NCBI GenBank assembly: GCA_905479025.1
Contig: CAJQKX010000062.1
Coordinates: forward strand, 1-9,155
Reading direction: 5' to 3'
Source: an uncultured Paraglaciecola sp.
GTDB lineage: Bacteria; Pseudomonadota; Gammaproteobacteria; Enterobacterales; Alteromonadaceae
DNA length: 9,155 nucleotides
The notes beneath the pieces were generated by a model. It had not been told where the DNA came from. It did not search any database and saw only the letters and a list, made by a program, of their open reading frames with translations. The translations under genes were made by a program, and so were the position numbers. Below are positions 1-4,905 of the stretch, piece after piece (position 1 is the first letter of the stretch; each line of letters begins with the position of its first letter).

Positions 1-197
1 CCAAAACCTTCATAATCGTGGATTGCATATTCTTCTGCTTCCTCGCCCAGTGGAGTAGCTTTTAACATCTGACTAACTTGCTCTTGCATCTCGTCCAGTT
101 CTAGCGTGGCATCTATCCAAACACCGTGTAAATAACCGTTGTTGTAAGCCGCTAAATCTGCAACATAGATTTGTATTTCTGCATTTGAATCTGTCAT
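1..197 (-). CDS. ardA: Antirestriction protein ArdA, N-terminal part (cut by window edge)
   Basis: ArdA proteins are acidic DNA mimics that bind type I restriction-modification enzymes and protect newly entered DNA of plasmids and integrative elements. The visible 65 residues begin MTDSNAEIQIYVADLAAYNN, continue with LHGVWIDATLELDEM, and end in AIHDYEGFG. This is the hallmark N-terminal pattern of the family (IYVADLAAYN, HGxWxDA, AIHDYEG), and the acidic composition fits. The start ATG (197-195) is preceded by a good ribosome binding site, AGGAG, at 210-206 on the minus strand. The remaining roughly 100 residues lie left of the window. Its place beside a mobilization module fits a role in the early phase of DNA entry. 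Identification is by family pattern from memory. Confidence 0.9.
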   Translation of the reverse strand, partial: MTDSNAEIQIYVADLAAYNNGYLHGVWIDATLELDEMQEQVSQMLKATPLGEEAEEYAIHDYEGF

Positions 198-279
198 TGT
201 CTTCGCTCCTAATAATTTAAAAAACACATCCCTTTTTGGGGTTGAAAACCCCAGAGAAAGAAGCGAGGAAGGCCGAGCG

Positions 280-392
280 AAAATCACATGTTTTGGCGTA
301 ATCCAGACAGGGGAAACCGCCCTGCCTGCACAAGCCCGTAGGGTGCGGAAGGCTGGGGGATGTCTTGATGGAGCCAAGTTGTGTGATATTTT
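280..392. promoter_or_regulatory. Nested imperfect fold-back structure upstream of ardA
   Basis: Four successive stems nest inside one another. AAAATCACA (280-288) pairs with TGTGA and TTTT (382-386, 389-392, two-base bulge). TTGGC (293-297) pairs with GCCAA (373-377). ATCCAGACA (301-309) pairs with TGTCTTGAT (361-369) at 8 of 9 positions. CCGCCC (317-322) pairs with GGG and GCGG (342-348, one bulged T). Small symmetric internal loops separate the first three stems; a larger, uneven internal loop (about 7 and 12 nt) lies before the innermost one. About 28 pairs in 113 nt is well beyond chance for this composition. The function is unknown. Given the position upstream of an early-transfer gene, a structured leader or a single-strand DNA promoter of the Frpo kind are possibilities, but no consensus -35/-10 pair was identified in it. 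Confidence 0.5.
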
Positions 393-431
393 GACGTTTA
401 CCCAAAAGGGGAACAGATAAAAACCTTAAGC

Positions 432-481
432 TGAACGCCAAAGCGTTCATTCCGTATCAGGGCGTTGCGGGGTATCCCCGC
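432..481. repeat. Two adjacent perfect hairpins
   Basis: TGAACGC (432-438) and GCGTTCA (443-449) form a 7-bp stem with a CAAA loop. Eighteen bases later GCGGGG (467-472) and CCCCGC (476-481) form a 6-bp stem with a TAT loop. The second can compete with pairing between CCCC (476-479) and GGGG (488-491). Neither is followed by a T-run on either strand, so they are not simple terminators. Confidence 0.6.
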
Positions 482-832
482 TAGAATGGGGTGTCGAAAA
501 ACACTCAAACTTTCGTGGTTGTAGCAGAGGAAAGGCCTTTCCCCCAAGAAGATATGTCCAAACACAAGCGACTGAGAAGCCTCTTTTTATTTAAGCCTCC
601 TGCTCTATTCAATTTTATATTTTCTCTCAAGCAATCTCAGCCATAGAGACAAGAAACCAGCAAGTTCTTCAAAAAGCCTTATTCAAGCACATACGACAAA
701 GACTTTATCGCCAGCGACGAGTGTCGCTTTTCCTCTATCGTTCCAACCAAAGGTGCGATTTCTTCTCGATGTACAACACGCGGTCTTATCAAAGATCGTG
801 ATGGTCACGGTCTCCGACTAGAGGAGATAACA

Positions 833-1006
833 ATGAGATTAATAACAAGATTTGAATTGGCAGGTAAAACAGATAACGAGCTTCATAGCCTTTTGAGACA
901 GGCCTTCAATACAATGGCATCAAGTGACAACAGCCACAAACGAAACGCCATCGCTTCCATACAAAATATTCAGAATGAACTTATTTCAAGGCCATTGCGC
1001 CCTTGA
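833..1006 (+). CDS. Small conserved-looking protein of unknown function (57 aa)
   Basis: The ORF encodes 57 residues beginning MRLITRFELAGKTDNELHSL and ending ELISRPLRP. The start is set by a strong ribosome binding site, GAGGAG at 821-826, six bases before the ATG. The protein looks like one amphipathic helical segment (LHSLLRQAFNTM) followed by a second helix (KRNAIASIQNIQNEL). It has no signal peptide, membrane segment or cysteine. I recall small proteins starting MRLITRFE in proteobacterial plasmids and integrative elements, but I cannot confirm this and know no function. It is preceded by a hairpin at 794-812 and ends 10 bp from the oppositely directed metallopeptidase gene, so the two converge. 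An inverted repeat TCAAGG (986-991) / CCTTGA (1001-1006) spans its end. Confidence 0.65.
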   Translation: MRLITRFELAGKTDNELHSLLRQAFNTMASSDNSHKRNAIASIQNIQNELISRPLRP

Positions 1007-1016
1007 GTGTTGGGGG

Positions 1017-1946
1017 TCAAAAGCCTTCGTTTGCAAGAAGAATCGATGCGCTAGTTAGCGCTTTCACCGAAACAATTAAGATAAAAACCTGATATGTTTG
1101 CGTAAAAGCTTCAGCAATACATTCATGTGCGACTCCATCTTTATCTTCAAGCACAATTTCTCGTTTACCCGATGATTTTCTATTACCTACAGGAACCATT
1201 GCACCAATTTTATCATCGGGAGTAAAAAATTCTGGCAACTGAAGTTCGCCGAACCGTTCTAAAAACGAAGGAGAATAAATAGCTCGTCGCAAACTCGCTT
1301 TAAATCCGTTCCCCACTTCCAACACTGGTGGATTCAAGACTATTACGGTACATGATTTCGGATTTTTTGAGACGTACTGCCTAACAGAAGAATAAATAGA
1401 AGCCCCGTATTTTTTACTCATCCGAACAGGCGTGAATATACTAAACTCACGATCATTTGCCTCTTCAGAAAAAGCATCTAACTGAAACAAAACTTCAGAA
1501 GCAAAAACATTGGCCTCTCTATCAAATAAATCAGCAACATCAGGCTCTAGGTTTAATTTGCTATCCTCGACAACCGCGTACATGTCCTTTTGCCAACTCA
1601 AAAATCCATGAGCCGTTTCATGCAATCGAATAAAGGTTTGCTTTACAGCATGAAGGGATCGATCAATAAAAACAAAACGCGACCTTGCATCAAAAAGCCC
1701 TATCACTTTGGATAGAGCTTTTCGCAACCCGGTGCCAATTTTACCAACTTCTTTTCTTATTTTTTCAACAAAGCTTTCGTTTAAAACATCTTCGTGTATT
1801 TCATGGACATCCGCAGCCAACATAATATCGGACACGGGTGTAGGGAAAACACCAACAGCACTAGCACCTTCTAGAGCGCGCTTAGCTTCCCGCCTAATAT
1901 TTTCATATTGCTGCTTTGTTAGAGTACAGTCGTCTGGTTTTCTCAA
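1017..1946 (-). CDS. ImmA/IrrE-family zinc metallopeptidase, CapP-like partner of the adjacent XRE repressor
   Basis: This 309-aa protein has the ImmA/IrrE peptidase signature RLHETAHGF at residues 107-115. The zinc-site HExxH is H109-E110-xx-H113, followed by DREANVFASEVLF (142-154), whose E144 is the likely third metal ligand. Peptidases of this family cleave a cognate XRE repressor (ImmA/ImmR, IrrE/DdrO, CapP/CapH). About 130 residues follow the catalytic core; in IrrE and CapP the equivalent region is a GAF-like sensor domain, and I infer the same here. The last residues (QVFILIVSVKALTSASILLA) are hydrophobic. The start is TTG at 1946-1944: it lies 3 bp after the XRE stop, has AAAAAGG just upstream, and the next in-frame Met would remove about 40 residues. 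Expression is therefore likely coupled to the repressor gene. The substrate assignment is inferred from adjacency. Confidence 0.88.
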   Translation of the reverse strand: MRKPDDCTLTKQQYENIRREAKRALEGASAVGVFPTPVSDIMLAADVHEIHEDVLNESFVEKIRKEVGKIGTGLRKALSKVIGLFDARSRFVFIDRSLHAVKQTFIRLHETAHGFLSWQKDMYAVVEDSKLNLEPDVADLFDREANVFASEVLFQLDAFSEEANDREFSIFTPVRMSKKYGASIYSSVRQYVSKNPKSCTVIVLNPPVLEVGNGFKASLRRAIYSPSFLERFGELQLPEFFTPDDKIGAMVPVGNRKSSGKREIVLEDKDGVAHECIAEAFTQTYQVFILIVSVKALTSASILLANEGF

Positions 1947-1949
1947 AAG

Positions 1950-2330
1950 TTAACCTTTTTTCTTGTTCCTGATAAATGCCAAATATTCCAAAAGCTCATT
2001 TTCTTCTTCATGAGTTAAGTTATCTATAGCAAATGTTGCAGCTCGTCCGTGTTTCTTATCCTGATTTTTTTCATTAGACGGAGAGATATAGCCTGCTCTT
2101 TCCATCAACTTTGTATACTCCACCCCATAAACACTAGCCAGTGCATGCAAAATGTGGGGTGATGGTTTGGCAATCTTCCCATTCTCCAACTGGCTTAAAT
2201 AAGCATTCGATACATCTTTATTAGTTGCCTCCTCGACAGCGCGTAATGACATCTTTTTGCCTTCTCTGAGCGATTTTAAATAAGGCCCAATATTCTTACC
2301 TGGAGGATCAATTGGTTGCTCATTTTTCAT
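1950..2330 (-). CDS. XRE-family transcriptional repressor, CapH-like
   Basis: The 126-aa protein carries a helix-turn-helix domain at about residues 15-75. It has the pattern LKSLREGKKMSLRAVEEAT, then SNAYLSQLENGK, then PSPHILHALASVYGV and LMERAGY, typical of Cro/C1-type (XRE) repressors. The C-terminal LTHEEENELLEYLAFIR is a helix often seen in this group and probably dimerises or presents the cleavage region. ATG 2330-2328 is preceded by a near-perfect AGGAGG (2341-2336). It is transcribed away from the ubiquitin-like operon, and the shared intergenic region has symmetric half-sites over both promoters. It therefore most likely represses itself and the operon. The following metallopeptidase gene starts 3 bp after its stop, the usual order for repressor-protease pairs. 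Confidence 0.9.
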   Translation of the reverse strand: MKNEQPIDPPGKNIGPYLKSLREGKKMSLRAVEEATNKDVSNAYLSQLENGKIAKPSPHILHALASVYGVEYTKLMERAGYISPSNEKNQDKKHGRAATFAIDNLTHEEENELLEYLAFIRNKKKG

Positions 2331-2370
2331 ACCAACCTCCTATCTCTGTTTTTTCTTGCATAGCATTAGA

Positions 2371-2399
2371 ATACTAAGCTCAGCCGCTAAATCTGTCAA
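2371..2399 (-). promoter_or_regulatory. Sigma70 promoter for the XRE-metallopeptidase operon
   Basis: On the minus strand, TTGACA (2399-2394) is a perfect -35 box, followed after 17 bp by TAGTAT (2376-2371) as -10. Transcription would start near 2364, leaving a leader of about 35 nt before ATG 2330. A GCTAAAT half-site at 2386-2392 sits in the spacer. Confidence 0.75.
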
Positions 2400-2448
2400 G
2401 CGTGCTAAATTTATGCTTGACATACTTAGCGTGCATTGTATATTTAGC
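2386..2448. promoter_or_regulatory. Symmetric four-half-site operator between the divergent promoters
   Basis: GCTAAAT occurs at 2386-2392 and 2404-2410. Its inverse core TTAGC occurs at 2426-2430 and 2444-2448 (ATTTAGC at 2442-2448). Spacing within each pair is exactly 18 bp, and both GCTAA/TTAGC pairs are centred on base 2417. The sites fall in the spacer of the leftward promoter, between the two -35 boxes, in the spacer of the rightward promoter and over its -10. A dimeric XRE repressor bound here would shut both directions. Binding by the neighbouring XRE protein is inferred. Confidence 0.7.
2417..2444 (+). promoter_or_regulatory. Sigma70 promoter of the ubiquitin-like operon
   Basis: TTGACA (2417-2422) matches the -35 consensus exactly, and TATATT (2439-2444) matches five of six -10 positions with a 16-bp spacer. 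Start near 2451 gives a leader of about 50 nt to the first gene at 2502. With the leftward -35 it forms the inverted repeat TGTCAAGC (2394-2401) / GCTTGACA (2415-2422). This would be a strong promoter if not repressed. Confidence 0.8.
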
Positions 2449-2501
2449 GCCAAGGATGCAATTTCGCATCTCCAAAATACAGCCACGAGGAGAGCGTACA
2501 G

Positions 2502-2648
2502 ATGGCCAAACGAAGAAATACCGAAGTAACCAGCAAGAAGGCGGCATCCGCTGCTGCAAAGGTTCTACGTAACCCTAAATCCAGTAAAGACGCAAAGTCA
2601 GCCGCAGCTTCTGCACTGACACAGCGCCCTAACCGCAAAAAGCAGTAG
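2502..2648 (+). CDS. Small basic Ala/Lys-rich protein, first gene of the ubiquitin-like operon (48 aa)
   Basis: The ORF encodes 48 residues: MAKRRNTEVTSKKAASAAAK at the start, then VLRNPKSSKDAKSAAASALT, ending QRPNRKKQ. It is rich in Lys, Arg, Ala and Ser, has no Cys or Trp, and should be strongly basic. GAGGAG at 2487-2492 lies nine bases before the ATG. Its stop TAG (2646-2648) overlaps the AGGAG ribosome binding site of the next gene, so the two are probably translationally coupled. I recall similar short TSKKAAS...KVLR...SALTQ proteins in mobile elements but know no function. Possible roles are a nucleic-acid or partner-binding factor, or a Lys-rich substrate for the Ubl system; both are speculation. 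Confidence 0.7.
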   Translation: MAKRRNTEVTSKKAASAAAKVLRNPKSSKDAKSAAASALTQRPNRKKQ

Positions 2649-2660
2649 GAGTAGTTAGAT

Positions 2661-3191
2661 ATGACCGATGTGAGTGAATTAGATGAAATCGAAGTAGTCG
2701 ATCTGGAGGAATATAGCTGTTCCGGCAAGCCAATTCCTAAACGGGTCAAATACTATTTAATACGAGTCGATGACGAGAAAATCAGGGTTCAGTCTCCGAT
2801 TACAGCAAAGGAAATATTGATTGCTGCTGACTTAGACCCGGAGGACTACAGATTAGAGCAGATATTCAAAGGGGGTAAAACATTTGAGTTGGAGCCTGAT
2901 CAAGAAGTCGATTTGCGGGAACCGGGCGTTGAACACTTCGACAGTATTCTTAGTAGCGCAACTCAAATCATCATAAATGGTCGTGAAAAGTTGGTGACGG
3001 ATAAGCGCTTAACGTTTATGGAACTCATCACATTGGCCTTTGATAACCCACCACAGGGCACCAATATTTGTTTCACGGTGACGTATCGCAATGGCCCTAA
3101 GAATAACCCCGAAGGAACACTGGTTGAAGGAAATTCCATCAAAGTAAAGCGAGGTATGATATTCAATGTCACAGCAACTGATAAATCATAG
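2661..3191 (+). CDS. Multiubiquitin domain protein with two ubiquitin-like beta-grasp domains
   Basis: This 176-aa protein matches the bacterial multiubiquitin family (Multi_ubiq). An acidic N-terminal tail (1-27) precedes domain 1 at about 29-93 (YYLIRVDDEKIRV ... KEILIAADLDPEDYRLEQIF ... EVDLREPGVEHF). Domain 2 is at about 101-173 (QIIINGREKLV ... LTFMELITLAFD ... CFTVTYRNGP ... VKRGMIFNVTAT). Both show the strand-strand-helix-strand pattern of the ubiquitin fold; the YRNGP and KxGMxFNV segments are typical of the family. It would be the modifier acted on by the E1-like product of the next gene, whose start it overlaps by 26 bp. The C-terminus is TATDKS, so the usual diglycine is absent. 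The AGGAG at 2647-2651 decides the start. Role in phage defence is inferred from related bacterial Ubl operons. Confidence 0.88.
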   Translation: MTDVSELDEIEVVDLEEYSCSGKPIPKRVKYYLIRVDDEKIRVQSPITAKEILIAADLDPEDYRLEQIFKGGKTFELEPDQEVDLREPGVEHFDSILSSATQIIINGREKLVTDKRLTFMELITLAFDNPPQGTNICFTVTYRNGPKNNPEGTLVEGNSIKVKRGMIFNVTATDKS

Positions 3192-4371
3192 CCCTGACCT
3201 AAAACGACTGCGCGATGACGGCTACGAGATTGAAATTGTTTCGGGCCTTCTGGTAATACGCAATGTCCCTTATGTTAACCCTCAGCGTGAAGTGAAGAGG
3301 GCCGAACTGATTTCTACGCTTAATCTTGCTGGAAATAAAACAGTCCGGCCCGATACGCATGTGGTTAGTTTTACAGGGGAACACCCGTGCGATAAAGACG
3401 GTAATAGACTTACAAAAATTGTTAATGCCAGTAATGCGACTCAGCTTGCCAGGGGGCTTGTGGCCCAGCATACCTTTTCAAGTAAGCCAAAAGAAGGATA
3501 CCGGGATTACTACGATAAAATGACGACCTATATTGCCATTTTATCCAGTCCAGCACAGGCCATTGATCCTTCAGCCGCCCCTAAAACGTTCAGCCCAATA
3601 GAAACTTGTGATGGTGAATCTGTATTTAAGTATGTGGATACAGCGACAAGCCGCGCTGGAATTTATGAGGTGAGTAAGAAGTTGGAGCCGTTAAAAATAG
3701 CGATTATAGGTTTGGGGGGCACAGGCTCGTATATCTTGGATTTAGTCGCTAAAACGCCAGTACAAGAAATTCACCTTTACGATGCAGATTGGTATTTCCT
3801 ACACAATGCCTATCGCTCTCCCGGCGTTCCATCAAAAGCAGATTTGCAGACACCGCAAAGAAAGGTGGATTACTACCGCAATAAATACTCGGAGTTTAGG
3901 TCCGGCATCTTTGCTCATGGTTACCACGTTGATTACGAAACCGTTAATGAGCTAAGCAATATGGATTTCGTCTTTATCAGTATTGACGGAGGAAAAAGCA
4001 AAGCGTTGATATTTGATAAGCTTGAAGAGTTCGGAATCCCCTTTATTGATGTTGGAATGGGGGTCTATCTGGTTAAGGAGAAAGCCGCGTTAGGCGGGGT
4101 GTTACGCGTGACGACCAGTACGGTCTATCGAAGGGAGCACGCCAAAAATAGAGTCTCTTTTGTTGATGAAGCTGACCACAACAATGTATATGGACAAAAC
4201 ATACAGACCGCAGGTCTTAATTCATTGAATGCTTCTCTAGCGGTTCATCAATGGATGCAACTCTTTGGTTTTTATATTGATCTTGAGAATGAACATTCCA
4301 GCATGTTCATGATTGACGGAAATATCATAACGAATGAGGACAAGCCATGCGCAGCACTCGAAACAGCCTAA
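3166..4371 (+). CDS. E1-like ThiF-family adenylyltransferase with N-terminal DUF6791-type domain
   Basis: ThiF/E1 enzymes adenylate the C-terminus of ubiquitin-like proteins using ATP. This 401-aa protein has a Rossmann nucleotide-binding core from about residue 176: KIAIIGLGGTGS with glycines 182, 184, 185 and 187. Then follow LYDAD (D206, D208), HNAYR (N214, R217), and the aspartate-containing strand MDFVFISIDGGKSKALI. These are the E1 positions for ATP-Mg and phosphate contacts. Residues 1-150 form a separate domain (SSKPKEGYRDYYDKMTTYIA) that I believe corresponds to DUF6791, usual in ThiF proteins beside multiubiquitin genes. Cysteines occur only at 75, 148 and 395; none lies where ThiF/MoeB carry the catalytic Cys, and no CxxC zinc pairs are present. 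It overlaps genes on both sides (26 and 25 bp), so the three proteins are likely made together. Confidence 0.88.
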   Translation: MSQQLINHSPDLKRLRDDGYEIEIVSGLLVIRNVPYVNPQREVKRAELISTLNLAGNKTVRPDTHVVSFTGEHPCDKDGNRLTKIVNASNATQLARGLVAQHTFSSKPKEGYRDYYDKMTTYIAILSSPAQAIDPSAAPKTFSPIETCDGESVFKYVDTATSRAGIYEVSKKLEPLKIAIIGLGGTGSYILDLVAKTPVQEIHLYDADWYFLHNAYRSPGVPSKADLQTPQRKVDYYRNKYSEFRSGIFAHGYHVDYETVNELSNMDFVFISIDGGKSKALIFDKLEEFGIPFIDVGMGVYLVKEKAALGGVLRVTTSTVYRREHAKNRVSFVDEADHNNVYGQNIQTAGLNSLNASLAVHQWMQLFGFYIDLENEHSSMFMIDGNIITNEDKPCAALETA

Positions 4372-4802
4372 CGCATGAATTTGTTGAGTTTATTCCTAGC
4401 GATATTGAACTAGGAAAGATTTACATTTCAATGCAATATGCAACGGCAGCACATAAATGTTGTTGTGGCTGTGGATGTGAAGTCATTACTCCATTTTCAC
4501 CTACAGACTGGAAGCTTATCTTTGATGGGCAGGCAATTTCACTCGACCCGTCAATCGGAAATTGGAGCTTTAAGTGCAAATCACACTATTGGATAAAACA
4601 AAATCGTATTGTATGGGCAGAGTCATGGTCCGAGCTAAAAATTAAAAACAATCGGGTGCATGACAAAAACAACAAAAATAGTCACTATAAAAAAGTTGAT
4701 GATCAAGTAAAATCGAAAAGTATGGGCAATAATAATCAGCGAAAAGTTAACCATATTACTTCTAAGCTACAATGGGCCGTCAAAAAGCTATGGCCATTCT
4801 AG
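4347..4802 (+). CDS. DUF6527-family protein, probable zinc-binding component of the Ubl operon
   Basis: This 151-aa protein matches what I know as DUF6527: HEFVEFIPSDIELGKIYIS at 10-28, HKCCCGCGCEVITPFSPTDW at 36-55, ISLDPSIGNWSFKCKSHYWI at 64-83. H36, C38-C40, C42, C44, C77 and H80 form a plausible Cys/His zinc site; the DWKLIFDG and GNWSF segments are family features. After about residue 95 the sequence is low-complexity, rich in Asn, Lys and His, ending hydrophobic (WAVKKLWPF). The start ATG overlaps the E1 gene by 25 bp and has GAGGA at 4336-4340 with six-base spacing. Its biochemical role is not known to me. It occupies the place where other bacterial Ubl operons carry an E2 or JAB protease, so a transfer or processing role is a guess. 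No terminator is evident in the 103 bp to the converging relaxase gene. Confidence 0.82.
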   Translation: MRSTRNSLTHEFVEFIPSDIELGKIYISMQYATAAHKCCCGCGCEVITPFSPTDWKLIFDGQAISLDPSIGNWSFKCKSHYWIKQNRIVWAESWSELKIKNNRVHDKNNKNSHYKKVDDQVKSKSMGNNNQRKVNHITSKLQWAVKKLWPF

Positions 4803-4905
4803 GGCAAAAGATTTTAAGCCGGTATTACCTCAACAGCCTATGTGAGATATAGCGCAACCTAGCAAAGATATAAAACACCAACGATTATACTGCTATCTAT
4901 TTCGT

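Larger units (their letters stand above)
198..832. other. Gene-free, hairpin-rich region between ardA and a small ORF
   Basis: No convincing protein gene is present. The stretch holds several perfect inverted repeats. TGGGGTT (237-243) pairs with AACCCCA (247-253) upstream of ardA. TGAACGC (432-438) pairs with GCGTTCA (443-449). GCGGGG (467-472) pairs with CCCCGC (476-481). A 14-bp perfect palindrome lies at 529-542. AGCGAC (713-718) pairs with GTCGCT (723-728) and is followed by TTT. GATCGTGA (794-801) pairs with TCACGGTC (805-812), with one G-T pair, just upstream of the 833 start. A larger nested structure at 280-392 is listed separately. Such density suggests regulatory RNA or single-stranded DNA structure rather than coding. 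Confidence 0.6.

Noticed and set aside
217..450. 77-aa minus-strand ORF overlapping the hairpin region upstream of ardA
   Set aside because: It coincides with the nested fold-back and hairpins, has no good ribosome binding site, and its composition fits translation of structured DNA. Similar conceptual proteins appear in annotations, I believe, because the DNA element is repeated.
554..646. 30-aa plus-strand ORF starting MSKHKRLRSL
   Set aside because: It has only a weak AAGAAG upstream, no recognisable family and low-complexity hydrophobic content.
713..731. AGCGAC/GTCGCT hairpin followed by TTTT as a terminator
   Set aside because: A 6-bp stem and a run of only four T, one of them in the stem, is too weak to call a terminator; kept only as an inverted repeat in the region description.
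1708..1953. Plus-strand ORF of 81 aa
   Set aside because: Antisense shadow of the metallopeptidase gene, which has clear family motifs.
2444..2749. Minus-strand ORF of 101 aa
   Set aside because: Antisense to the small basic gene and the multiubiquitin gene; no ribosome binding site or family features.
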